64,000 bases of DNA from an uncultured Rothia sp. Its GTDB lineage: Bacteria; Actinomycetota; Actinomycetes; Actinomycetales; Micrococcaceae. Position 1 is the stretch's first letter, and each line of letters opens with the position of its first letter. Both the position numbers and the translations under genes were made by a program. Shown in pieces: positions 23,969 through 33,202 of this stretch. The notes under the pieces are model-generated. The model did not search any database. It was not told the DNA's origin and saw only the letters and a program-made list of their open reading frames with translations. Location of the stretch: assembly GCF_916715725.1 (NCBI RefSeq), contig NZ_CAKAPD010000001.1, positions 62,001 through 126,000 of the forward strand, given 5' to 3'.

Positions 23969-26641
23969 TTAGTCCTGCAGGGAAGCGTTGAACTTCTGAG
24001 CCACAATCGAACGACGACCGTGGTCCTGAGCCTCCAGAACCAGACGACGCAGAGCCGACGGAGCCTCGGGGTTCGCCTCCAGCCAACGCTGAGCCAGCGC
24101 CACGGAGGGGTTGCCCTCAACGCCCAGACCCTCGGTGGAGCCGGTGTTGTACGGAGCCTTCGGGTACAGGCCACGCACAATGCGGGTCGCCATACCAATC
24201 GAACGAGACGCCCAAAGGGGCAGCAGAGCCTCGAAGTAGGAGTCGTAGTAGGACTCACGCAGCTCAACCGGACCGCGAGCAAAACCGTTAATGGTCGAAG
24301 CCAGAGCGTCGTTCGACAGCGACTCGTCTTCCATGATGGTCTTGTACGCCGCAGCCTTACGCTCAGCAGAAGGCAGGGCAACAATCGCGTACGCGTAACC
24401 GTTCGAAGAAATCGAGGAGGGGCTGTACTTAGCCGCACGGTCCAGATCCTCAACGGTCACCAGGTTACGGCTTGCGAGCGCACCCAGTGCACTCCAACCC
24501 AGGTTCTGGTCGTAAGGAATGCCGGTTGCATCAGCGATGTCGCCGGTGGTGTCTTCGAAAGCACCGCGGGCAATATCGCGGCAGAGCTCCTCGCCCTTGG
24601 TCGCGTTGGTGGAGACCGAAATCAGGCCGCGCAGCAGAATCAGCTGCTCATCGGAGCCGGGCTTAGCCTGTGCCAGTGCGGCTGCGAATGCGTCGTAGAG
24701 AGCGTCGTAGAGGCGCTCGCGGCCGGTGGGTGCGGAGAAGGTTGCGATAGCGACCTGTGCGTTGTTGACCATGGTGCCCAGCAGGGATGCGCTCGGCTCC
24801 TTGGAGACGTTGCGGACCACTGCGTCGACGTAGGTGGTGACGGGCAGGCGTGCATCGCGGACGTTCTCCCAGAGGGAGCCCCAGATGAGGCCGCGGGAGA
24901 GCGCGGACTCGAGGGTGGAGACACCTTCGATAGCTGCCTGCAGGCCGTCTTCGTCGGTCAGGGCAACCTTGGCGTAGGTGTGGTCTTCTGCGTTGAGCAT
25001 GAGCAGGTCTGCTTCGCCAACGAGCTTCTTCTGCTCGTCGGTGAGCTCTACGCGGTACTCGGAGACGGGTTCTGCCGGGTACTCGAGGGAGAGCAGGCCG
25101 GTGGAGACGAGCTTGCCGTCGGTCAGTGCGAAGGTTTCCAGCTTTGCCACGTGGGGGCGGCCCAGACCTGCGGGCTGCTGTGCGGGCAGTTCCTGGGTGA
25201 GGATCAGGTCGGTGAGCTGACCGTCTTCGCCGTAGACGCGCTTGGTGCCCAGTGCGGACACGCCGGAGGTCTGCAGCCATGCGTTAGCCCATGCCTGCAT
25301 GTCGCGGCCGGAGACCTCGTTGAGTACCTGCAGGAAGTCGTTCAGGGAGGTGTTGCCCCACTCGAAACGCTTGAAGTACACGCGTGCTGCCTCGATGAAG
25401 GTATCGAAGCCGACGTAGGCGACCAGCTGCTTGAGCACGGATGCGCCCTTTGCGTAGGTGATGCCGTCGAAGTTCTGCGATGCTGCTTCCAGGTGGGGGA
25501 TGTCAGCGACGATGGGGTGGGTGGTGGGCAGCTGGTCCTGCATGTATGCCCATGCCTTGCGGTTGTTCGCGAAGGTGACCCATGCGTCGTTGAAGTTGTT
25601 GGCTTCCTTAGCGCCGAGGGTGCCCATGAAGTCTGCGAAGGATTCCTTGAGCCACAGGTCGTCCCACCACTTCATGGTGACGAGGTCGCCGAACCACATG
25701 TGTGCCATTTCGTGGCAGATGGTGTTGGTGCGGCCTTCGAGGTCGTCCTCGGTTGCGCCGGAGACGAAGATGTAGTCTTCGGTGAAGGTGACCAGGCCGG
25801 GGTTCTCCATTGCGCCGATGTTGTATTCGGGCACGAATGCCTGCTCGTACTTGGGGTACGGGTAGGGGTAGTCGAAGAGGTCCTGGAAGAAGTCCAGGCC
25901 GTTTTCGGTGACCTTGAAGATGTGGTCGTAGTCGAAGTGCGGCTTGAGGGACTGGCGGCAGTAGACGACCAGGGGAATATCACCGCTGTTGACCTTGCTC
26001 TTGGGCTTGTAGGTGGTGGTTGCGGTGAAGTATTCGCCAGCGACGATTGCGGTGATGTAGGTGGAGATCTTTGCGGTGGGGGAGAAGACTCGCTTGGTGA
26101 TGGAGTCGTCGGTGGGGTCTACGACCTGGGATTCGAGTACGCCGTTGGAGCTGACGACCCAGTCCTTGGGTGCGGTGATGCGGAAGTTGAAGACTGCCTT
26201 CAGGTCGGGCTGCTCGAAGTTCGGGAAGACTCGGCGGCAGTCGGAGGGTTCGTACTGGGTGTACAGGTAGACGCGACCGTCGGAGGGGTCGAAGTAGCGG
26301 TGCATACCTTCGCCGGAGCGGGAGTAGTAGGAGCGACCGTGGATGGTGAGCACGTTTTCTGCCTGCAGGTTGGGCAGGGTGATACGTGCGCCGTTGACGA
26401 CATCTGCCAGGTTCAGTTCGGTGCCGTTGAGCTTAACGGAGTCGACGCTGTGGTGGATGTAGTCGATGAAGGTTTCTGCGCCGGGGGTGTTGCAGGAGAA
26501 TCGGACAGTGGTGACGGTGGGGTAGGACTCGAATTCGGGGTCCTTGGCGTTGGTCAGGTCGACATGCACGTCGTAGGTGTCGACACTGATGAGAGCCGAA
26601 CGTTCTGCGGCTTCTTCGCGGGAGAGGTTCTCATTATTCAT
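23969..26641 (-). CDS. pepN: Aminopeptidase N (M1 family)
   Basis: This 890-residue zinc metallopeptidase removes N-terminal residues from peptides in the cytoplasm. It has the exopeptidase motif GAMEN near residue 275, the zinc site HEMAH near 308 with the third ligand in WLKESFADFMG, and a long helical ERAP1-type C-terminal domain. The length is typical of actinobacterial PepN. It is transcribed alone. The strand opposite carries an almost equally long open frame, a by-product of GC-rich codon use. Confidence 0.96.
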   Translation of the reverse strand: MNNENLSREEAAERSALISVDTYDVHVDLTNAKDPEFESYPTVTTVRFSCNTPGAETFIDYIHHSVDSVKLNGTELNLADVVNGARITLPNLQAENVLTIHGRSYYSRSGEGMHRYFDPSDGRVYLYTQYEPSDCRRVFPNFEQPDLKAVFNFRITAPKDWVVSSNGVLESQVVDPTDDSITKRVFSPTAKISTYITAIVAGEYFTATTTYKPKSKVNSGDIPLVVYCRQSLKPHFDYDHIFKVTENGLDFFQDLFDYPYPYPKYEQAFVPEYNIGAMENPGLVTFTEDYIFVSGATEDDLEGRTNTICHEMAHMWFGDLVTMKWWDDLWLKESFADFMGTLGAKEANNFNDAWVTFANNRKAWAYMQDQLPTTHPIVADIPHLEAASQNFDGITYAKGASVLKQLVAYVGFDTFIEAARVYFKRFEWGNTSLNDFLQVLNEVSGRDMQAWANAWLQTSGVSALGTKRVYGEDGQLTDLILTQELPAQQPAGLGRPHVAKLETFALTDGKLVSTGLLSLEYPAEPVSEYRVELTDEQKKLVGEADLLMLNAEDHTYAKVALTDEDGLQAAIEGVSTLESALSRGLIWGSLWENVRDARLPVTTYVDAVVRNVSKEPSASLLGTMVNNAQVAIATFSAPTGRERLYDALYDAFAAALAQAKPGSDEQLILLRGLISVSTNATKGEELCRDIARGAFEDTTGDIADATGIPYDQNLGWSALGALASRNLVTVEDLDRAAKYSPSSISSNGYAYAIVALPSAERKAAAYKTIMEDESLSNDALASTINGFARGPVELRESYYDSYFEALLPLWASRSIGMATRIVRGLYPKAPYNTGSTEGLGVEGNPSVALAQRWLEANPEAPSALRRLVLEAQDHGRRSIVAQKFNASLQD

Positions 26642-26860
26642 GCTCTTTATTCTAGTCGGTATGACCGGAAATATGGCAGTTGAACGGGCGTGCCCGTCAT
26701 ATTAGTTGAGGTGGGAGGGGCTGCGACGCGGTTTGAAATAAACGATACTCAATATGTGACACAGAACATACTCTTTCGATTTGCGGAGTATCCAGAAAGC
26801 CCGTATAGTATTACGTGTTGCTTCGAACGGCACCGAAAGGAAAACGTTCGAAAGTCACCT

Positions 26861-26946
26861 GCGCGGGTGGCGGAATAGGCAGACGCGCTAGCTTGAGGTG
26901 CTAGTCCTCGTATTAGAGGGTGGGGGTTCAAGTCCCCCCTCGCGCA
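26861..26946 (+). tRNA. tRNA-Leu (anticodon GAG)
   Basis: The 86-base gene folds with a 7-bp acceptor stem (GCGCGGG with CTCGCGC, one G-U), a D arm with GG, an anticodon stem CTAGC/GCTAG around TTGAGGT (anticodon GAG at 26895-26897), a long variable arm typical of leucine tRNAs, and a T arm GGGGG-TTCAAGT-CCCCC. The discriminator is A. The CCA end is not encoded. It reads CUC and CUU codons. Confidence 0.95.
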
Positions 26947-26951
26947 CAGAT

Positions 26952-26983
26952 AATCCCCGGTTCTTCGGAACCGGGGATTTTTG
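26952..26983 (+). terminator. tRNA-Leu terminator with TTCG loop
   Basis: A perfect 12-bp stem (26952-26963 with 26968-26979) closes a stable TTCG tetraloop and is followed by TTTTG. It starts 5 bases after the tRNA. Confidence 0.93.
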
Positions 26984-27099
26984 TATGCCCAGTAAAAAGC
27001 ACACAAAAAAGTAGTGGGGTGAGGCTCCTTCAAGGAACCTCACCCCACACTAGCTACGCTAAGGAAGCTAGAAGAGCAGCTACATCAGCTGAAACTGAA

Positions 27100-28185
27100 T
27101 TACTCAGCCAGACGCTCCGGGTCGGTGGTGACCAGAATCTTCACAGCGGTCTCGTTGTGGTGAATCAGGGTGTCGAAGCCCTTGTCAATCAGGTCTTCCA
27201 CAGCGATCTTGCCGGTGATGAAGGGCTTGAGGTCAATCTTGCCGGACTCAACGAGCTTGATGGTCTCCGGGTGGGAGTTCACGTATGCGATGGTGCCGCG
27301 GATATCGAGCTCCTTGAGCACAACCTTCTGAACATCCAGGGAAGCGGGCTTACCCCAAATGGAGACGATGACGACCTTACCGGTGGGCTTGAGAGCATCC
27401 AGGATCAGGTCCAGTGCGGGCTGAACGGAGGTGCACTCGAACGCGATGTCAGCGCCACGGCCGTCGGTCAGCTTGTGAATCTCAGCCAGGACGTCAACCT
27501 CTGCGGGGGAGAAAGCGTAGTCAGCAACGCCGGAGTCCAGAGCCTTCTGGCGGCGCAGCGGGGACAGCTCAGAGATGATGACCTTAGCGCCCTTAGCCTT
27601 CAGAACTGCGGAGGTCAGCAGGCCGATGGGGCCGGCACCGGTCACCAGTGCGAATGCGCCCTCTTCGAACTCGCCTGCACGCTCAACAGCGTGGTAGCCA
27701 ACGCTCAGGGGCTCAATCAGTGCAGCTTCGTCCAGGGGAATGGTGTTGGGGATCTTGTGAACCCAGCGGCGCTTGACAGCAACCTTCTCGGACAGACCGC
27801 CACCGCGACCTGCCAGGCCGATGAAGTTCATGTCCTTGGACAGGTGGTAGTCCTTGGAGTCGGGGCCGGTGTAAACGTCATCACGAATGATGTAGGGCTC
27901 GACGACAACGTGGTCGCCAACCTCAAGGTCGTCTACGCCTTCGCCCAGTGCCTCAACAACACCGGAGAATTCGTGACCGAGGGTGACGGGGGAGTCTTCA
28001 CCAGAAATGGGGTGGGGATGACCGTGCTGGGGGCAGAAGATGGGGCCGTCCAGGTATTCGTGCAGGTCGGTACCGCAAATGCCGCACCATGCGACCTTGA
28101 CCAGAACCTCGCCCGCAGCGGCTTCGGGTGCGGGGATGTCTTCAATGCGGATGTCGTGGCGGTCGTAGAAGCGTGCTGCCTTCAT
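27100..28185 (-). CDS. 2,3-butanediol dehydrogenase, zinc-dependent ADH family
   Basis: This 361-residue medium-chain dehydrogenase interconverts acetoin and 2,3-butanediol with NAD(H). It has catalytic zinc ligands Cys37 (CGICGTDLHEY) and His71-Glu72 (GHEFSG), the conserved GLAGRGGGLSE stretch of butanediol dehydrogenases, and a Rossmann motif GAGPIG. ATG at 28185 follows an AAGGAG; the longer upstream frame is rejected because the family begins MKAARFY. Acetoin production is known in R. mucilaginosa. Sorbitol or other polyol dehydrogenase activity remains possible. Confidence 0.87.
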   Translation of the reverse strand: MKAARFYDRHDIRIEDIPAPEAAAGEVLVKVAWCGICGTDLHEYLDGPIFCPQHGHPHPISGEDSPVTLGHEFSGVVEALGEGVDDLEVGDHVVVEPYIIRDDVYTGPDSKDYHLSKDMNFIGLAGRGGGLSEKVAVKRRWVHKIPNTIPLDEAALIEPLSVGYHAVERAGEFEEGAFALVTGAGPIGLLTSAVLKAKGAKVIISELSPLRRQKALDSGVADYAFSPAEVDVLAEIHKLTDGRGADIAFECTSVQPALDLILDALKPTGKVVIVSIWGKPASLDVQKVVLKELDIRGTIAYVNSHPETIKLVESGKIDLKPFITGKIAVEDLIDKGFDTLIHHNETAVKILVTTDPERLAE

Positions 28186-28393
28186 GGGATGGAGCTCCTT
28201 AGCGTGGTTGTGGCGCTCACTGCGGTGTGTGCTTGCCGGTACGGTTCGCATCCATGGGTCTGTCACAGTATTGACAGAGGCCCAAACGACATGGTCTGGA
28301 CCGGTTGTGAACTGTCCTGCCGGCATTCGCATCGCTAGCGCCGGATGGTGATGGGTGCGGCTGGATTGTCGCTCCCATGTGCTTAACGCTACT

Positions 28394-28416
28394 CCTATGA
28401 ATCAAAGATTCCTAGG
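28394..28416. promoter_or_regulatory. Palindromic operator candidate upstream of butanediol dehydrogenase
   Basis: CCTATGAATC-AAA-GATTCCTAGG is a 23-base inverted repeat with one mismatch, 210 bases upstream of the dehydrogenase start. It lies in the 339-base gap shared with the divergent M20 gene. The adjacent sequence is AT-rich, with two similar AAATTT-CTTTT stretches (about 28426-28460). The regulator is unknown. Confidence 0.45.
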
Positions 28417-28512
28417 ATATATACAAATTTTCTTTTATGTGACACAAATTTCTTTTTGGGTGTTTTCGACTCCATCACGCCCGAGCATCTAGCGCCCGGC
28501 GAGCGCAGACGG

Positions 28513-28518
28513 TAGCGT
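28513..28518 (+). promoter_or_regulatory. -10 box TAGCGT, leaderless M20 gene
   Basis: TAGCGT is separated from the ATG at 28525 by 6 bases, and no Shine-Dalgarno sequence is present. Transcription should start at or next to the A of the ATG. Confidence 0.5.
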
Positions 28519-28524
28519 AGAAGT

Positions 28525-30099
28525 ATGACTGACGCGAACGCACAGGGCACCGCCGCCCACACCCAGCCCACTTCTGACAGCTCCGGTCGAACGGCACCGA
28601 ACCGACCCGCCGCAATAACCCGCCACTATGACGCGCCCGATGCTGATTGCGTGCGCGGTAGCGAGTACTCCGAGATTCTTGCCCTCGAAACCGAGCGGCG
28701 TAAGCGTGCCGCTGAGCACCGCCGCAAGCGCGGGCACGCGCATCCCGAGCAGGAACATGCTGACCACGGTCAGCCCGAGCAGGAACGTAGCCACGGCAAC
28801 CGCCACGGTCATGGAAAGGGGCACGGTCACCGCCTCGACGAAGACAGTGGGCTGGCGCATATTCGCCGCGACCTCGCCGAATCCGTCGCCACCCGCGCGG
28901 ATTCTTTGACCGCAATTCTCAAGGCGATTCATGCGCATCCTGAGACTGCCTACGAGGAGTATTTTGCCTCCCGCACGCTCGTTGATGCGGTCCGCGAAGC
29001 CTACCCGAACCTCAGGATCGAGTACCCCGCCTTCGGTCTGGATACCGCGTTCAAGGTGGAGCTCACCAGCGCCGACTACGACCCCGCCAAGCACCGCACC
29101 ATCGCGATTCTCTCCGAATATGACGCACTGCCGGGCATCGGTCACGGCTGCGGCCACAACGTCATCGCGGTATCCGGGCTGGGCGCTTTCCTTGCCCTGG
29201 CGGATGCGCTCGCTACCAGCCCCGAGGCGTTCAGTGGCAGGGTCCTCTACTACGGCACACCCGCCGAAGAGTCCGATGCCGGTAAGGAGCTGATGGCGCG
29301 TGCCGGCGCGTTTGAGCAGGTGGACGCCGCCATTATGGTGCACCCCTACTTTATTGATGTGGCTGATCAGGCGTGGTTGGGTCGCCGTGAATGCCGCGTG
29401 ACCTACACGGGCGTGAGCGCGCATGCTTCCTCGCACCCGTTTATGGGTCGTAACGCCCTGGATGCGGCGAACCTGGCGTATCAGGGTTTGGGTTTGTTGC
29501 GTCAGCAGATTCCCGGTTCTGACCGTATTCACGCGATTATCGACCACGGCGGGGACGCCCCGAACCTGATTCCTGCCTCCGCGAGCTTGCACATTAATAT
29601 CCGTTCTAAGCACGCGCCGACTCTGCGCGCGCTGTCGCGACGGGTTGAGGAGGTGCTGCGCGGTGCGGCACTCATGGCTGGCGTGAGTGCGGAGGTGACT
29701 TGGGATTCTTCGCCGATGACCATGCCGGTGCGCACGAACCGTCCGCTGCTCAAGCGTTGGGTTTCGGCTCAGCGTTCGGTGGGCCGTCACCCGTACCCGC
29801 CCGGTACGGTGAGCGACACGCTGGCGGCTTCGACCGATTTCGGTAACGTGAGCCTGCGCGTGCCCGGTATTCATCCGCTCATTCAGATTGCGCCCGAGGG
29901 CACCGGTATGCACACCGTGGAGTTCGCGCACTGTGCGGATACTCCGGCGGCGGTGGATGCTGCCCTGGATGCGGCGTTCGGGTTGGCTTCTGTGGCTTTG
30001 GACTTCCTGGTTGATGACGAGTTAGCTCAGGCGGTCCGTGCCGATTTTGAGGCTTCTGGAGGCGCGGTAGATGTGGAGGGCTACTTTAGCGACATGTGA
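28525..30099 (+). CDS. M20-family amidohydrolase/peptidase with His-rich N-terminal insert
   Basis: This 524-residue enzyme is related to the M20D amidohydrolases (AbgB, PM20D2-like), which cleave amide bonds of small acylated or dipeptide substrates. Metal-site motifs include GIGHGCGHN near residue 210, PAEESDAGKE near 250 and MVHP near 272; the dimerisation domain follows. Residues 1 to about 110 are an extra hydrophilic region, and residues 65-102 are rich in His, Glu and Arg (GNRHGHGKGHGH), which could bind zinc or nickel. The substrate is unknown. The start has a -10 box 6 bases upstream and looks leaderless. Confidence 0.83.
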   Translation: MTDANAQGTAAHTQPTSDSSGRTAPNRPAAITRHYDAPDADCVRGSEYSEILALETERRKRAAEHRRKRGHAHPEQEHADHGQPEQERSHGNRHGHGKGHGHRLDEDSGLAHIRRDLAESVATRADSLTAILKAIHAHPETAYEEYFASRTLVDAVREAYPNLRIEYPAFGLDTAFKVELTSADYDPAKHRTIAILSEYDALPGIGHGCGHNVIAVSGLGAFLALADALATSPEAFSGRVLYYGTPAEESDAGKELMARAGAFEQVDAAIMVHPYFIDVADQAWLGRRECRVTYTGVSAHASSHPFMGRNALDAANLAYQGLGLLRQQIPGSDRIHAIIDHGGDAPNLIPASASLHINIRSKHAPTLRALSRRVEEVLRGAALMAGVSAEVTWDSSPMTMPVRTNRPLLKRWVSAQRSVGRHPYPPGTVSDTLAASTDFGNVSLRVPGIHPLIQIAPEGTGMHTVEFAHCADTPAAVDAALDAAFGLASVALDFLVDDELAQAVRADFEASGGAVDVEGYFSDM

Positions 30100-30376
30100 C
30101 CTTGCTCAAAAGGTCAGAACGTCATTATTTGGTTTTGTGAGTGAAAAACACCCCCTAGAACCCATAAAGTCACCAGCACCCATCGAAAAAAGCAAAATAA
30201 CCCAACACAAAACGCAAAATCTGCGGCATAATAGAAAGTAACGAAGCGAGCCCACCGGGGAAGAACGACCACCCTAAGGAAATTCACCCCCGAGGCACAC
30301 ACCCGCTTCCTTATAGACCCCGCGAGAATCCTCTCGCACCACACGGATAACTCTCACGAAAAGAGGGCATACAGCA

Positions 30377-31336
30377 ATGAACGGTGTCAACAACCCCACC
30401 AAGCTCGGCGTCATCGGTGCAGGCGGCGTCGGTAGCGCAACCGCATACGCAGCTATGGTCCGCGGCTCCGCAGACGAAATCGTCCTGTACGACATCGACG
30501 GCAAGCGCGCACACGCTGAAGCACTGGACATCGCACACGGCGCAATGTTCGCACACGAAGCAACCGTAACCGGTGGCGACGACATCGAACTGCTGCGCGA
30601 CTGCGACATGGTCATCATCACCGCTGGTGCTCGCCAGAAGCCCGGCCAGCCCCGCCTCGAACTGGCAGGCGCAAACGTCGCAATCCTCGAGAAGCTGCTG
30701 CCGAACATCCTGTCCGTAGCACCCAACGCGATCATCATGCTCGTCACCAACCCCTGTGACGTTCTCACCATCGTGGCTCAGAAGATTACCGGCCTGCCCG
30801 CAAACCGCGTGCTGTCCTCCGGTACCGTTCTGGACTCCTCCCGCCTGCGTTGGCTGATCGCTAACAAGGCTGGCGTCTCCATCAAGAGCGTTCACGCAAA
30901 CGTTGTTGGTGAGCACGGCGACTCCGAGTTCCCCGTCTGGTCCGCAGCAAACATCGGTATGGTTCCCCTGACCGAGTGGGAGCAGGACGGCAAGCCCCTG
31001 TTCACCGAAGAGGTCCGTGCAGAACTGGCAACCGAAGCTATGCGCGCAGCATACAAGGTCATCGAGGGCAAGGGTTCCACCAACTACGCAATCGGTATCT
31101 CCGGTGCACGTATCGCTGAGGCATTCCTCGGCGGCCAGAACGCAGTGCTGCCCGTCTCCACCACCATTGCAGGCGAGCTGTACGGCTTCAAGGACGTTGC
31201 ACTGTCCCTGCCCACCATCGTGAACCGCGAGGGCATCCAGCGCGTGCTCGAGGTCCCCATGAACGAGGCTGAGCTGGCACAGCTGAAGGCATCCGCTGAG
31301 GCAATCCGCGCATCCGCAGCTTCCCTGGGCTTCTAA
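30377..31336 (+). CDS. ldh: L-lactate dehydrogenase
   Basis: This 319-residue enzyme reduces pyruvate to L-lactate with NADH. It has the NAD motif GAGGVGS (14-20) with Asp39, the lactate-specific Gln87 in ARQKPGQPR, Arg93, Asp153-Arg156, and catalytic His180 in GEHGDSE. Gln at the specificity position separates it from malate dehydrogenase. AAGAGGG lies upstream of the ATG. The gene uses strongly biased codons, suggesting high expression. It is monocistronic, with a hairpin terminator. Confidence 0.95.
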   Translation: MNGVNNPTKLGVIGAGGVGSATAYAAMVRGSADEIVLYDIDGKRAHAEALDIAHGAMFAHEATVTGGDDIELLRDCDMVIITAGARQKPGQPRLELAGANVAILEKLLPNILSVAPNAIIMLVTNPCDVLTIVAQKITGLPANRVLSSGTVLDSSRLRWLIANKAGVSIKSVHANVVGEHGDSEFPVWSAANIGMVPLTEWEQDGKPLFTEEVRAELATEAMRAAYKVIEGKGSTNYAIGISGARIAEAFLGGQNAVLPVSTTIAGELYGFKDVALSLPTIVNREGIQRVLEVPMNEAELAQLKASAEAIRASAASLGF

Positions 31337-31409
31337 TTCTCTCGGGTTCATAACCCGTATGAAGCAACCATTCAGTAGGCGCAGCGTCAAGCTGAGCTAA
31401 CCGATAGAA

Positions 31410-31469
31410 GAACCCGCCGCACCCGGCACTCGCCCCTTTGAGGAGCAGGGAACTGGGGACGGCGGGTTC
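31410..31469 (+). terminator. Terminator after ldh
   Basis: A 10-bp outer stem (GAACCCGCCG at 31410-31419 with 31460-31469) encloses a CCCC/GGGG inner stem, about 75 bases after the ldh stop. The rest of the 348-base gap to the next gene holds only chance frames. Confidence 0.7.
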
Positions 31470-31672
31470 GCTGTGCCTGTGAAGCGTTTTTATGCGGTAC
31501 TTTATGTGCCGCGTGCATGCTTGGCTTACCCAGCCTGGCTTTACCGCTCTGGCTTTGGCGTTCTCTATTATTGCCGCGATTTTATCTGCTGCTTTACCTG
31601 CCACGCCCGTTCATAGTTCCGCGTTTAAGCCGCCGCATGACCGCCCGGCGCACACCATAGGCGCGTAGGTAG

Positions 31673-31678
31673 TAGAAT
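31673..31678 (+). promoter_or_regulatory. -10 box TAGAAT, leaderless start
   Basis: TAGAAT is followed after 6 bases by the ATG at 31685, and there is no Shine-Dalgarno sequence. Confidence 0.6.
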
Positions 31679-31684
31679 AATGGC

Positions 31685-31960
31685 ATGAGCATTGATCCTC
31701 GCACCGAACTCACCCGCCTCCTTGACGCGCTGGAGGCGCACCTGACCGCCGTTGTTAACCGAAGCGGCGAGCACGACCCTGCCGTCGATGAGGCATACGT
31801 AGAAATCGCCAACGCCTTTGAAGCCTACGAAGATGCCCTCTTCGAGGCATACAACGAGGTCACCCCCTTGAGCGTCTACGGCGATGAAGACGAGGACGAC
31901 CTCGAAGAGATCCTCGACGATGAAGACGACATCGACGACGATATCGAGTACGAGGACTAA
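31685..31960 (+). CDS. Small acidic protein (so-called primosomal protein)
   Basis: This 91-residue protein is helical in its first 60 residues (LTRLLDALEAHL, AYVEIANAFEAYEDALFEAY) and ends in about 25 almost purely acidic residues. Relatives in Micrococcales carry the automatic name primosomal protein, for which I see no support in the sequence. It precedes recO, separated from it by a hairpin. The acidic tail could mimic DNA or bind a basic partner. Its mRNA appears leaderless. Confidence 0.75.
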   Translation: MSIDPRTELTRLLDALEAHLTAVVNRSGEHDPAVDEAYVEIANAFEAYEDALFEAYNEVTPLSVYGDEDEDDLEEILDDEDDIDDDIEYED

Positions 31961-31987
31961 CTAGCGCCTCGCCCATACGTTACGGAC

Positions 31988-32034
31988 CGACCCCTGACCG
32001 GTACCCCCTATGCGGGGTAATACGGCAGGGGTCG
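31988..32034 (+). terminator. Terminator between the acidic protein gene and recO
   Basis: A 9-bp stem (31988-31996 with 32026-32034) encloses a CCCC/GGGG hairpin. No T run follows. Confidence 0.55.
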
Positions 32035-32143
32035 AACCGTACCCGCAACACCCGCGCAGCTCTTGCCCTCAGCGTCTCCGGGCGGCCGCAGAAAACCTAC
32101 CCACCAGATACCCACCGAGCATGTACCGAGAACGGAGACACCC

Positions 32144-33010
32144 GTGAGCGAACCCCGCACCTGGCGCGATGCCGCCCTCATCCTCCGCACCCAAAAACTC
32201 GGCGAAACCGACCGCATCATCATCATGCTCACCCGCGATAACGGAATCACCCACGCCGTCGCCAAAGCCGTACGCAAACCCACCTCCAAGTTCGGCGGGC
32301 GACTCGAACCGTTCATGCACACCGACCTGTCCTTCAGCCGCGGCAGAACCAACCTGCACACCATCACCCAGGCGGCGACCCTGCACGCCTATACCGCACC
32401 GATCATGGCGAACTACGATGCGTACACGTGCGCCTCCACCATCGCCGAACTGGCGGAAGCACTCACCAAAGACACCGACAGCACCTCCGATATTTACACC
32501 CTGACCCACGGGGCGCTTGCCGCGCTCGCGCACGGCCAGCATGTGCCGCAGAGGATTCTGACCCGCTACCTGGCGCGCAGCATGAACGCCGCCGGCTGGC
32601 CCCTCATCGGTGAGAACTGCACCCGATGCGGCAACCCGCTCGTGAACACAAATTACCCTGGCGATAACGGAGCAGACACTAGCACCCCCGGCACTACAAT
32701 CCCCGGCGCTACAGGCGGAAGCGGCAGGTACATTGCCTTCCACACCGCTCACACCTACGGGCACCACACGGTCCTCTGCCCCCAATGCGCACCCGCCACC
32801 GACACACCCCTAACCGGTCTGCGTGCCGAAGAGCTCGGCTATGCGCTCGCCACCGCATCGGCGGATCCGCGCGCCTGGGCGACTATTGATGCAGCACCCG
32901 TGCCGGTTGCCTCCAAAATTCTGGGGCTCTACCTGAAAACCACCCAGAACCTGCTCGAACACCCCCTGAAAACGGCGAGCGCCCTCGAGAACGAAAGTCC
33001 TTCGCTGTAA
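32144..33010 (+). CDS. recO: DNA repair protein RecO
   Basis: This 288-residue protein loads RecA onto SSB-coated DNA with RecR in the RecFOR pathway. The N-terminal OB fold begins DAALILRTQKLGETDRII, and a zinc-finger pair (CTRCGNPL and CPQC) lies in the helical part. About 40 residues of Gly/Thr/Pro-rich sequence are inserted between the two cysteine pairs, more than in most relatives. The start is GTG at 32144 with GGAG upstream. uppS follows in the same direction, as in many actinobacteria. Confidence 0.92.
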   Translation: MSEPRTWRDAALILRTQKLGETDRIIIMLTRDNGITHAVAKAVRKPTSKFGGRLEPFMHTDLSFSRGRTNLHTITQAATLHAYTAPIMANYDAYTCASTIAELAEALTKDTDSTSDIYTLTHGALAALAHGQHVPQRILTRYLARSMNAAGWPLIGENCTRCGNPLVNTNYPGDNGADTSTPGTTIPGATGGSGRYIAFHTAHTYGHHTVLCPQCAPATDTPLTGLRAEELGYALATASADPRAWATIDAAPVPVASKILGLYLKTTQNLLEHPLKTASALENESPSL

Positions 33011-33202
33011 AGAACCGCCCGCACAGTGTAGATGCACGCCGGTGCTTCAATCGCGCGTCAACCAGGACGCAAAATAACCCCGAAGCACCCGCCCATGCGC
33101 GCTATGTCACGGTAAAATAGCTAACAGCACGCCAGGTTTATATCTGGCGCATATCTAGGCAAACGACCCCGGGGGAGAACCCGCCAGGGAAGAAAGGCAC
33201 AC

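Noticed and set aside
24020..26683. An 887-residue open frame on the plus strand opposite pepN
   Set aside because: It mirrors pepN codon by codon, is rich in Val, Gly and Cys, and lacks any domain. PepN on the minus strand has all M1 motifs.
26920..28338. A 472-residue plus-strand frame starting within tRNA-Leu
   Set aside because: It begins inside the tRNA gene and runs antisense to butanediol dehydrogenase.
28420..28470. Rex operator before butanediol dehydrogenase
   Set aside because: TGTGACACAAA contains half-site-like pieces, but the spacing and symmetry of a Rex box are missing.
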